From G965216745 sp965216745 (lineage in GTDB: Bacteria; Pseudomonadota; Alphaproteobacteria; Rickettsiales; Anaplasmataceae), in the NCBI GenBank assembly GCA_965216745.1, contig OZ244191.1, forward strand, positions 372,001 through 436,000: a DNA stretch of 64,000 bases. The letters are read 5' to 3'. The position numbers and the translations under genes were made by a program. Below the pieces are notes generated by a model. It was not told the origin of the DNA. It worked only from the letters and a program-made list of their open reading frames with translations, and did no database searches. Positions 18,737-26,694 of this stretch are shown in pieces. How positions within the stretch are numbered: the first letter of the stretch is position 1; every line of letters starts with the position of its first letter.

Positions 18737-19273
18737 TTATGTTGCTCCTTTATCAAACCAAGGAGATATGAAGTCAAAGTCTCTATATTCCTGTGATAGA
18801 TCTAAATCTGCATATTCAACTTGTTTGGAATTAATATCGTACCTTACTTCTTTATACCCAGACAAAGGGAAATCTTTTCTCATTGGATAACCTTTGAAGT
18901 TATAATCTAATAAAAGCGTTCTTAGATCAGTGTTCCCATGAAATTGTATTCCATACATGTCATGTGCTTCACGTTCAAGCCAAGCAGAGCACTTATAAAG
19001 CTCTGTAGCGGATTCTACGGATTGATGTTCATTGATTGATGTCTTGAGAAACATTCTAGATTTGCGCTTTATACTAAGCAGGACATAAGTGATTTCGAAG
19101 CGTTCTTTTTTTTCTGGATAGTCTGTTGCAAAGAGATCTATTAATTGTGAAAATTGATTTTTTTTTGCAATTGTAAGGGATTTTATAATTTTATACGGGG
19201 GTATAAATATTGGTGAACCTAAGCAAGAATATATATTATTTTCCCAATGGGAGTGATTACTATTTTTATTCAT
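18737..19273 (-). CDS. nuoC: NADH-quinone oxidoreductase subunit C
   Basis: 178 residues. The C-terminal signature AWLEREAHDMYGIQFHG, then DLRTLLLDYNFKGYPMRKDF and LSGYKEVRYD, is that of the 30-kDa (NuoC) subunit of complex I. It sits in the peripheral arm with NuoD. Normally it lies in a nuoABCDE operon; here no other nuo gene is adjacent, in line with the scattered gene order of Rickettsiales. The gap to the divergent cytochrome c gene is about 330 bp and contains two inverted repeats. Confidence 0.95.
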   Translation of the reverse strand: MNKNSNHSHWENNIYSCLGSPIFIPPYKIIKSLTIAKKNQFSQLIDLFATDYPEKKERFEITYVLLSIKRKSRMFLKTSINEHQSVESATELYKCSAWLEREAHDMYGIQFHGNTDLRTLLLDYNFKGYPMRKDFPLSGYKEVRYDINSKQVEYADLDLSQEYRDFDFISPWFDKGAT

Positions 19274-19305
19274 TTTTCTTGTAGTTTTATTTTTACTTTC
19301 TGATT

Positions 19306-19337
19306 ATTTGTAATACATGATATCGTTCATTACAAAT
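19306..19337. promoter_or_regulatory. Inverted repeat in the nuoC/cytochrome c intergenic region
   Basis: ATTTGTAAT (19306-19314) and its exact complement ATTACAAAT (19329-19337) are separated by 14 bases. It lies just upstream of nuoC on the minus strand and could be an operator or a hairpin in the nuoC leader. No known consensus is recognised. Confidence 0.5.
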
Positions 19338-19400
19338 TTATTTTAGGCAATTAGTGAATTTTTATTTTTAGTTTTTCGCTATCAATTAATTATATTATCA

Positions 19401-19427
19401 ACATGTAATTTTGGTTAAATTACATGT
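19401..19427. terminator. Perfect 11-bp inverted repeat, possible AT-rich hairpin terminator or operator
   Basis: ACATGTAATTT (19401-19411) is followed by the 5-base loop TGGTT and the exact complement AAATTACATGT (19417-19427), then TTCTTTTT. The stem is AT-rich, so whether it terminates transcription or binds a regulator is unclear. The region between nuoC and the cytochrome gene (19274-19602) shows no gene. Confidence 0.45.
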
Positions 19428-19602
19428 TTCTTTTTGAGAAATTTTCTATGGCAGTTTGATCAATTAAATTGTTGTTTGTTTCGAGTTTCTATTAATGTTT
19501 TGTATGTATGTGATTGGGTTTTAATTGTTTTTATTTGTTTTTGAGATATAATATGTGAAGTTTTTGCTTGTTTTATGCCATTTATGGCTGTTTTTATTTG
19601 CC

Positions 19603-20139
19603 ATGGACAATCTTGAAATTAACAAAATATTGTCTGCTTTTTTGTTTGCTTGTCTTGTGTTAGCCGGGACTGCTACTTTTGTGGATTACTTCTATTCTCC
19701 ACCAGAGCCTGATTCTAGGGGATATTCTGTGTTGGTTGAAGATGATGATTCAGTCGATCAAAGTCCTCAAGAGGATGTTTTGACTATTGCTCAGCTTCTC
19801 GCAACAGGCAACCCCCAAAAAGGAGCAGTGGTTGCTAAGAAGTGTATGTCTTGTCACACATACGAGAAAGGGGGGGCTAATAGAAATGGTCCAAATTTGT
19901 GGGGCATAATTAATGATAATAAGGCCCGAGTGGAAGGTTTTTCTTATTCTAAGGCTATGTCTCAAATGTCTGGAGTATGGACTTATGAAGAACTAGCCCA
20001 TTTCATTCGCAATCCACGACAATACGTTAAAGGTACAAAAATGTCTTTTGCGGGTTTGAAAAAAGATCAAGAATTAGCTGATATTATGGCATATATGAGA
20101 ACAATGCATGATTCTCCACCTCCTTTGCCTTCTGACTAA
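19603..20139 (+). CDS. Membrane-anchored cytochrome c (CycM / c552-like)
   Basis: About 178 residues from the ATG at 19603, starting MDNLEINKILSAFLF, which matches the uncleaved signal anchor of alphaproteobacterial CycM-type cytochromes; an upstream GTG (19555) would add a 16-residue extension. An acidic linker (about residues 30-60) leads to a class I cytochrome c domain with haem motif CMSCH and distal methionine in GTKMSFAGL. It is expected to shuttle electrons from complex III to cytochrome oxidase in the periplasm. It agrees with SURF1 and the ccm genes elsewhere in the window. The next gene starts 11 bases after the stop. Confidence 0.9.
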   Translation: MDNLEINKILSAFLFACLVLAGTATFVDYFYSPPEPDSRGYSVLVEDDDSVDQSPQEDVLTIAQLLATGNPQKGAVVAKKCMSCHTYEKGGANRNGPNLWGIINDNKARVEGFSYSKAMSQMSGVWTYEELAHFIRNPRQYVKGTKMSFAGLKKDQELADIMAYMRTMHDSPPPLPSD

Positions 20140-20150
20140 TTCTTTTAATA

Positions 20151-20663
20151 ATGCTTTACTTCTTTTATCATATTTTTTTCTTGTTTTTGATACTATTTGT
20201 TCCTAAAATTGAGTCAAAAGCATCAGATCAAATCGATCCAAAAGTTATCTCCTTTATATTAGGTTGTGAAATTGAAAAATACTCGCCTTCTGATACTCCA
20301 GTTTTAGGTGCACCTTATAATATTTTTCATGATTCTGGCTTAATAAATGCTTCTTTTGAACAGAAAATAAATAGAAAAATATTTATAGATCCTTCTAGTC
20401 TTTTGAATTCATTGCTGGATGCACATAAAATACACTATAACCAAAATGGTTGGCCTTATATAGAAATTCCAAAATCAACAGATCAAGAGACAGGTTTATT
20501 TGTGAGCGTTGATTTTAGAGATCAAATTGTTCATTTGGGATATAAAATATCTGGATTCTCAGAGTTTGGGTCAGTAGAGGTGGTCGAAAATCAAAAAGGA
20601 GATATATTTTTTCTTGATTGTTCTTTAGAGAGTGATTTTATATTAAATTATTTTATGCAATGA
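20151..20663 (+). CDS. Small exported protein of unknown function upstream of addA
   Basis: 170 residues with a clear signal peptide (about residues 1-22, hydrophobic, ending ESKA). The mature part is a mixed polar sequence with two cysteines (ILGCEI and FLDCSL), and I recognise no family. It lies 11 bases after the cytochrome c gene and its TGA overlaps the ATG of the helicase gene (ATGA at 20660-20663), so it is cotranscribed with both. The ATGA coupling to a helicase is probably an accident of compaction rather than a functional link. Confidence 0.75.
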   Translation: MLYFFYHIFFLFLILFVPKIESKASDQIDPKVISFILGCEIEKYSPSDTPVLGAPYNIFHDSGLINASFEQKINRKIFIDPSSLLNSLLDAHKIHYNQNGWPYIEIPKSTDQETGLFVSVDFRDQIVHLGYKISGFSEFGSVEVVENQKGDIFFLDCSLESDFILNYFMQ

Positions 20664-22909
20664 GCTACAATGATTATCCCATATATAATAAAGAAACATC
20701 AGTTTGGATCAACGCTTCTGCAGGAACAGGAAAGACCAAAAGATTGATAGATCGAGTTTTGGCATTAATAATACAGGGTTGCCAAAACATAATCTGTATT
20801 ACTTTCACAAATGCTGCTGTTGAAGAGATTATCAGTAGAGTTAATTTCAAGTTAAGAAATCTTCTATCGCTGTCAGAAGATTCGTTGTTACAAGATATAC
20901 AATATGTTTTACCGGACCCGTACAATTACCCTTTGAAAGAAAATCTATTATCTGGACATGATAAATTCAAAGTATACACTATACATGGATTGTGTGCTGA
21001 AATGTTGGGGTCTTTAAACATTATAGATGAAACTGACTCAAAATATCTATTTTTTCTTGCATTTAATAAAGTCATTGCCAAGATTCAATCTTTTGATTTA
21101 GAACTTAGTTATGCATCTTTGAAAGATGTTATTTATATAATGATTAAAAATTGGCGAAAATTTGAATATATGACCAATTCAAAAGATATAAATGACCGTT
21201 TGCTTGAAAATATACATGGTTCTTTGATGTCTCACATAAATAATGACTCTAAGATCGAGATGTCTGAAGAATATAAAAAATGTTCATATGATGAGCTTAA
21301 AGCAATATTTTTATGTAAAGATGGAAGCCCTAGGAAATTACAAAAACCATCCGAGCCTCAATTGAATATGCAGCGTTGGGTGTTGAGAAAATTTGAGCTT
21401 GAAAAAATACAATTTTCATACGAAGCTACTAAATTATTATTGAACTTTGCTCGTGATGTATATTTTATATATAATGCTCTAAAATGTGGCAAAAGTGATT
21501 ATAATGATCTGATTTATAACGTGATAGAGTGTGATTTAGAAATCATTAGAAGATTTGATTATAAGATTGATCATCTTCTTATAGATGAAGCGCAGGATAA
21601 CAGTCCTGAACAATGGATTTTAATAGATAAAATTATATCAGATTTTTTTGATGGTGATGGCGCTAGAGAATTGATTCGCACTATATTTGTTGTTGGTGAT
21701 GTGAAACAATCTATATACGGGTTTTGTGGTGTTGATCCTAAGTTTTTCAATAAAATGCACTTTTATTTAAAGAATAAAGTGGAGTCTGCACAGCAACTTT
21801 GGCATGAAGTTGATTTGAATATTTCTTTTCGGTCTAACAAAAATATATTGTATTTTATTGATTGTGTTTTTGAAGATATATACAAATTATGTACTTACGA
21901 GGATAAAAAAATTTCACATATCTCACGCAAAAATGGAGGGGAGGTTTATGTATACGATATAAAAAATTATCAGGAAAAGTCTACCACATGGAAAATAAAA
22001 GATAACAGTCTTGATGTTGAACAATTTGGTTTAGCAAATGATATAGCTAAAATTATCAAATCGATGATAGAATCCAAAAAAGGGAACACATCGATTAAAC
22101 CTGATGACATTATGATCCTGGTAAGAAAACGTACAGATTTTATTCGTTGCATTTCAGTTGCGCTGACAGATGCTAATGTTCCATTTGTGTGCTCAGGAAA
22201 AATATTACTTAAAGATCATACCCCCATAAAAATATTGATTGCAATAGGTAGATTCATAGTTGACTATGAATGTGAATTAGGAGCTTCTTTATTATCAAAA
22301 TCTCCTGTTTTTGAAGATAAACCTAACATTGCACACGATTTGTTGCGTTGGTCTCAGATTTCCGGAACCGCGATCGATGTGTACATAAGTGTCATAGATG
22401 ATTTGTATGAGCATATACATAATGTTTTTGGTGCTGATGTTGGAATTCTTATGGAAAAGTTTATGATTCTAGTATCTAAACGTCCTTGGTCTTTACGTGA
22501 ATTTATTACCTGGATTGATTTAGAAGAAGACTTATCAGTGACTAATAATAATATTCCCGAAGGTGTGGTTAAAATAATGACAATACATGGCTCTAAAGGT
22601 TTGGAATCGGATGTCGTTTTTATTGTTGATGATGGCAATATTCCAAAAGCTTCTCAAAATCTTATATTCGATGAGTCCAATTGTCCATTTTATGTTAGAG
22701 GTGGAAATGTTCCTAAATATTGCAAAGACATAAAGCAAAAAAATAAAAATGCACAATATTCCGAATATATTCGTTTGTTATATGTTGCCTTGACTCGCGC
22801 ACGCAATCAGCTCCATATTTTTGGATGCAAGAATGGAAATTCTTCTTTGCGTAATTGGTATCAAATTTGTGCTGAGAAATATAATCAATCATTTTTGAAT
22901 ATTGTTTGA
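20660..22909 (+). CDS. addA: AddA-type UvrD/Rep-family helicase lacking the C-terminal nuclease domain
   Basis: 749 residues of superfamily 1 helicase. Walker A is ASAGTGKT (about residues 19-26), motif Ia is ITFTNAAVEEI, Walker B is LLIDEAQDNSPEQW, motif III is VGDVKQSIYGF, motif V is IMTIHGSKGLESDVVF and motif VI is LLYVALTRARNQL. The order and wording resemble alphaproteobacterial AddA of the AddAB recombination nuclease. AddA proteins are usually about 1100-1200 residues and end in a RecB-type nuclease domain; this one stops about 45 residues after motif VI, so that domain is absent. No addB is present in the window. It may still act as a helicase. Start at the ATGA overlap. Confidence 0.82.
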   Translation: MSYNDYPIYNKETSVWINASAGTGKTKRLIDRVLALIIQGCQNIICITFTNAAVEEIISRVNFKLRNLLSLSEDSLLQDIQYVLPDPYNYPLKENLLSGHDKFKVYTIHGLCAEMLGSLNIIDETDSKYLFFLAFNKVIAKIQSFDLELSYASLKDVIYIMIKNWRKFEYMTNSKDINDRLLENIHGSLMSHINNDSKIEMSEEYKKCSYDELKAIFLCKDGSPRKLQKPSEPQLNMQRWVLRKFELEKIQFSYEATKLLLNFARDVYFIYNALKCGKSDYNDLIYNVIECDLEIIRRFDYKIDHLLIDEAQDNSPEQWILIDKIISDFFDGDGARELIRTIFVVGDVKQSIYGFCGVDPKFFNKMHFYLKNKVESAQQLWHEVDLNISFRSNKNILYFIDCVFEDIYKLCTYEDKKISHISRKNGGEVYVYDIKNYQEKSTTWKIKDNSLDVEQFGLANDIAKIIKSMIESKKGNTSIKPDDIMILVRKRTDFIRCISVALTDANVPFVCSGKILLKDHTPIKILIAIGRFIVDYECELGASLLSKSPVFEDKPNIAHDLLRWSQISGTAIDVYISVIDDLYEHIHNVFGADVGILMEKFMILVSKRPWSLREFITWIDLEEDLSVTNNNIPEGVVKIMTIHGSKGLESDVVFIVDDGNIPKASQNLIFDESNCPFYVRGGNVPKYCKDIKQKNKNAQYSEYIRLLYVALTRARNQLHIFGCKNGNSSLRNWYQICAEKYNQSFLNIV

Positions 22910-23083
22910 GTATATAAACTGTGTTTGAATCAAAATTGTTAGATCATTTTTTTCTAAAGAGTGTTGTTTATATTTTTGTCTTAGGTTTATTCTTTTGCTT
23001 TATAATATGCTATTTACGATTAATATAATTTATGTTACGATTCCATTGCGTATATCGCTATGGTGATAAATCTTTGTCTGAAA

Positions 23084-23331
23084 TAGGTGTTGCAGACCCG
23101 GGGGCGGTGCCCGGCGCCTCCATTATATGGGGGCGAATATAGTTTCGATGTACATAATAAAGAGACTTATTTCACTCGGTATGATACCACCGTTTAGGAT
23201 CAAAAACTATAAGTGCTAACGATAACGACAAAGTCGAAGTACCTGTTGACTACTCATTAGTGAAGAAATTCGCTACTGCATAGTTTGACGCGGGTCGGGG
23301 GCCCCGGGCAACAGAAGCCCCCACTTTTTTT
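23084..23331 (+). ncRNA. ssrA: Circularly permuted two-piece tmRNA
   Basis: The 3' acceptor piece comes first. It holds a T-arm-like hairpin with CCGGG/CCCGG around a 7-base loop, then CGCCTCC and discriminator A ending at 23122; CCA is not encoded. After six bases (TTATAT) the 5' piece begins GGGGGCG at 23129, pairing with CGCCTCC to rebuild the acceptor stem, followed by the conserved TTTCGATG. The tag reading frame starts at GCT 23215 and ends at TAG 23281: A N D N D K V E V P V D Y S L V K K F A T A (22 codons, including the resume codon). GTTGC (23089-23093) can pair with GCAAC (23308-23312), joining the two mature pieces. This architecture is that of alphaproteobacterial ssrA. It rescues stalled ribosomes. 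Ends are approximate. Confidence 0.95.
23297..23331 (+). terminator. Rho-independent terminator of the tmRNA gene
   Basis: GGGGGC (23297-23302) pairs with GCCCCC (23317-23322), followed after two bases by a run of seven T. It closes the ssrA transcript. Part of the loop (GGGCAAC) also belongs to the mature coding piece, so processing probably removes the 3' side. Confidence 0.75.
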
Positions 23332-23343
23332 ATTTGTTGGGTT

Positions 23344-23817
23344 ATGTTTATGAAAACTATAGATTACTCTATTCTTGTGGGTCGTGCAATGCGCTCTGTT
23401 GTGCGTGAATCATTGAAATTTTTTTCTTTTAATAGCGATTCTCAATGTAACTTAGTTATAACTTTCTGCTCTAATGTTGCAGATGTTGTAATACCTGAAT
23501 ATCTGAAAGAAAAATTTCCAAATCAAATTACAATTGTATTGCAGCATAAATTTCGTGATCTAATAGTGACTGATTCTGATTTCAGAGTCACTTTGAGTTT
23601 CTCGGGAAAGGAAGAGAGTATAATAGTCCCATTTCTTGCATTGATATCTTTTTCAGATCGATACAATGATTTTGCTGTTGAATTTTCTGATCAGGAAAAG
23701 AAAGATGAAGTTGTTCAATCTATAGATCAAAATAATTCAATGGAAGAAGATAAAGATGATTGTCAAGACGATGAAGATAAAGTGATTAATATAAGCGACT
23801 TTCTTTCGAAAAAATAA
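23344..23817 (+). CDS. sspB: ClpXP adaptor protein SspB (alphaproteobacterial type)
   Basis: 157 residues. The N-terminal domain opens IDYSILVGRAMRSVVRESL and has the family core CNLVITFCS, PEYLKEKFPNQITIVLQHKF, LTVTD-like LIVTDSDFRVTLSFSGK and IIVPFLALISFSD. An acidic linker (about 120-143) leads to a C-terminal VINISDFLSKK, which corresponds to the ClpX-binding tail of SspB. SspB tethers SsrA-tagged proteins to ClpXP for degradation. The gene begins 13 bases after the terminator of the tmRNA gene that makes that tag. A second ATG lies two codons later (23350). Confidence 0.9.
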   Translation: MFMKTIDYSILVGRAMRSVVRESLKFFSFNSDSQCNLVITFCSNVADVVIPEYLKEKFPNQITIVLQHKFRDLIVTDSDFRVTLSFSGKEESIIVPFLALISFSDRYNDFAVEFSDQEKKDEVVQSIDQNNSMEEDKDDCQDDEDKVINISDFLSKK

Positions 23818-23926
23818 ATATATATTACTTAAAATCCATAGTCGAAATATCAAATAAACTTAATTTATTCTATAAATAAATCTTGTGTCTTGTTTCATGG
23901 TAAAATTTTCTAGCTCTAAATAATTT

Positions 23927-24301
23927 TTAAGTTTTTTCAATCTGTTTCTGCTTTTTGATCAGATTGTTTATCTTATCAAATTCGTCAAAAGATTTATCAA
24001 ATAAAAATCTTATTTTAGGTACAAAACGCAATTGTAAGTTTTTTGCTATCTTTTTTCGAATTACAGATGAGTTATTTTCCATGTCTTGTATGATATCTGA
24101 AGAGAAAGAAATTTCATCTCCGAAAGAACTGATTACATACACATTAGCAAATTTTAGATCAACAGATACTTGTACTGCAGAAATTGTAATATGGCTTAAC
24201 TGAAGCTTGGATAATATTTCTGGAAATGACCTCTGTATGAGAGCTGCGATTCTAAGATTTCTTTTTTTGTTCAATTTCTCTCCTTTCTTCGATTTCTTCA
24301 T
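23927..24301 (-). CDS. rbfA: 30S ribosome-binding factor A
   Basis: 124 residues. The KH-type fold is seen in RNLRIAALIQRSFPEILSK, ITISAVQVSVDLKFANVYV, and IAKNLQLRFVPKIRFLFD, the RbfA signature near the C-terminus. It binds the 30S head for 16S rRNA maturation and cold adaptation. The ATG start at 24301 makes the first 17 codons overlap the end of infB; an internal TTG at 24274 is an alternative. It is the last gene of the minus-strand block from rpmI. Confidence 0.93.
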   Translation of the reverse strand: MKKSKKGEKLNKKRNLRIAALIQRSFPEILSKLQLSHITISAVQVSVDLKFANVYVISSFGDEISFSSDIIQDMENNSSVIRKKIAKNLQLRFVPKIRFLFDKSFDEFDKINNLIKKQKQIEKT

Positions 24302-26693
24302 ATACTTTTATTACGTCACCAATTTGAATTTCTTGCTTTGAATCTAATACTAAACCACATTCATAGCCATTTTGGACTTCTTTCACATCTTCTTTGAATC
24401 TGCGAAGAGTTTTGATTTCAGTTTCAACTATTGTTTTTTCTTTTCGATTTATAGTTGATTTTATGCCTCTGCGCAATACTCCACTTGTGACATAACATCC
24501 TAAAATGTACCCATGTTTTGATAATGAAAATACTTGACGAACTTCAGCGGTGCCTATTATGTTTTGTGTTAATACTGGTTTCAATAAACCATTCATTACA
24601 TTCCTTAAGTCATCCAATAGCTCATATATTATTGAATTTGAGTGTATTCTTACCCCATGTTTGAGTGCTAAATTGTTATACTTGTTTGCATTGTTTACGC
24701 CAAAACATACTATAGATGCACCCATGGACTGCGCAAGCGTTATGTCAGACTCACTTATTGGGCCTAGGGATTTTTGTAGAATTTTTAATTTTATTTCACT
24801 TTCGTGTTCCTGAAGCTCTTCTATTGCACTTATCAATGCGTCCAAGGCCCCGTGAACATTGCATTTCACTATCAAAAGCAGTTCTTTTGATTCATCTAAG
24901 GCAAAAGGATCTAATTCTTCTTGGAATTCCTGATTTTGTGCAATCAAGGATTCTTTTTGGGAAATAATTGATTTGGCGTTTTTTTCGTTTTTCACAACAT
25001 AGAAATCTGTTCCAGCAACAGAAACTGCATTTAACCCCATTATTTCAACGGGGGTTGATGGACCAGCTTCTTTGACTTTATTACCATTGTGGTCCATCAT
25101 TGCTCGTATTTTCCCATAAGCTTTATCTGCTAGTATTATATTTCCTATTTTAATAGATCCATGTTGGACTAGTACTGTTGACATTGGCCCACATTTTGTG
25201 TCTAACCTAGATTCCAAAACAATGCCATATCCTGGATGTGCTAGATCAGCTTTTAGATCTAAGAGCTCCGCTTGCATCAATATGGCTTCTTCTAACTGGT
25301 CAAGATTTTTACCCTCTGAAGCAGATATCTTGACAGAAATTACATTTCCTCCAAATTCTTCCAGAAGAAGATTGTGATTTGCAAGTTGAGTAGCAACCAA
25401 ATCCACGTTTGCAGATGGCTTGTCTATTTTGTTTATAGCTACTATTATTGGGACACCAGCTGATTGAGCATGAGATATGGCTTCAATGGTTTGTTGTTGT
25501 ACTCCTTCGGTTGCAGCTATCACTAAAACCACAATATCAGTGACTGAAGCACCTCTATGACGCATCTGAGAGAAAACCTCATGTCCCGGTGTATCAATCA
25601 CAGTTATTATTTTGTCCTTGGAATTGATTTGATATGCTCCTATATTCTGAGTTATTCCACCACTTTCACTTTGGGCTATTTTTGAACCTCTTAAAGCGTC
25701 TATCAATGTGGTTTTGCCGTGATTTACATGACCCATTATAGTAATAACAGGAGGCCTAGTTTGCATTTTTATTTTACTGGTTTTATTTTGTTTGAAATCC
25801 TCAATCATATACTGACTTTGTACCTGATGCCCTAGAAATGAAGCTACAGTTTCACAAACTTCTGGGTCAATCATTTCATCTGTTGGAATTGTCCCTCCAA
25901 TTTCATTGATCAATTGGCGAATATTTTGTTTGAGTGATGATGTTTTGACGGAAAGCTCATTAAGAGACATTCTTCCTTTGATTGTCACAGTCAATTTAAT
26001 TTTAGGAGTAGATTTCTTGGAGCGAGCAGATGAATTGAAAGATCTTTTCTTCTTTGATGTTACTTTTTTCCTGCTAGTGAATGCTATATCATCATTTAAT
26101 GCTGCTGCGACAGCTGTTTTAGAATGCTTGGAATACAGCACTGCCTCTATGTTGTTTGTGTTGGTTGTAGAGCGTTTCTTTTTAAGAGGAGAGGAGGTTT
26201 TGGGCTGGATTTGCTTCTGTGGCTCAACCGAACGTTTTGGTGTTTTGTGGTCCTGTTTTTGTGTAATGGGTATCGGTTTTTTTTGTGGCGTTTGATCAAT
26301 TTGAATTTGTATAGGTGTACTCGTTGAATCATTTTTCAAAGACTCTAAGGATTTTGCATTCTTTAAAGCGGCGATCCTAGCCTTTTGTTCGTTTTTTGTT
26401 AGTTGAGTTCGGTTTCTACTATCATTTTGTGAGTCAGAGGATGGGTATTGATTCTTTGCGCTCCTCTTGGTGACAACAGTTGTAGATCTTCCTCCTGCTC
26501 CTTGCCTTGCACTACTGCCTCCTATCGTTCCTCTTGTTCGGCTTCCTACAAACTGCTTTATTGCTCTTCCGCTTATAGCATCTTTGCTGCTAGCGCTGGA
26601 AGAAAGGCTGAGTTTCTTTCTGGTTGAAAGTTTTATTGTGCCTTTTGTAACTCTAGAGTCAGCTCCTTTAGAGCCATTTTTATCAATATCCAT
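24252..26693 (-). CDS. infB: Translation initiation factor IF-2
   Basis: 813 residues. A long basic, Ser/Thr/Lys-rich N-terminal region (about 1-230) leads into the IF2 N-domain (SLNELSVKTSSLKQNIRQLI) and the GTPase domain. That domain has P-loop GHVNHGKTT, switch II DTPGHEVFSQMR and base motif INKIDK. Domains II, III and the C-terminal fMet-tRNA-binding barrel follow (VFSLSKHGYILGCYVTSGVL, ending near GLVLDSKQEIQIGD). It positions initiator tRNA on the 30S subunit. One base separates its start from the nusA stop, and its 3' end overlaps rbfA by 50 bp. Confidence 0.97.
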   Translation of the reverse strand: MDIDKNGSKGADSRVTKGTIKLSTRKKLSLSSSASSKDAISGRAIKQFVGSRTRGTIGGSSARQGAGGRSTTVVTKRSAKNQYPSSDSQNDSRNRTQLTKNEQKARIAALKNAKSLESLKNDSTSTPIQIQIDQTPQKKPIPITQKQDHKTPKRSVEPQKQIQPKTSSPLKKKRSTTNTNNIEAVLYSKHSKTAVAAALNDDIAFTSRKKVTSKKKRSFNSSARSKKSTPKIKLTVTIKGRMSLNELSVKTSSLKQNIRQLINEIGGTIPTDEMIDPEVCETVASFLGHQVQSQYMIEDFKQNKTSKIKMQTRPPVITIMGHVNHGKTTLIDALRGSKIAQSESGGITQNIGAYQINSKDKIITVIDTPGHEVFSQMRHRGASVTDIVVLVIAATEGVQQQTIEAISHAQSAGVPIIVAINKIDKPSANVDLVATQLANHNLLLEEFGGNVISVKISASEGKNLDQLEEAILMQAELLDLKADLAHPGYGIVLESRLDTKCGPMSTVLVQHGSIKIGNIILADKAYGKIRAMMDHNGNKVKEAGPSTPVEIMGLNAVSVAGTDFYVVKNEKNAKSIISQKESLIAQNQEFQEELDPFALDESKELLLIVKCNVHGALDALISAIEELQEHESEIKLKILQKSLGPISESDITLAQSMGASIVCFGVNNANKYNNLALKHGVRIHSNSIIYELLDDLRNVMNGLLKPVLTQNIIGTAEVRQVFSLSKHGYILGCYVTSGVLRRGIKSTINRKEKTIVETEIKTLRRFKEDVKEVQNGYECGLVLDSKQEIQIGDVIKVYEEIEERREIEQKKKS

Positions 26694-26694
26694 A

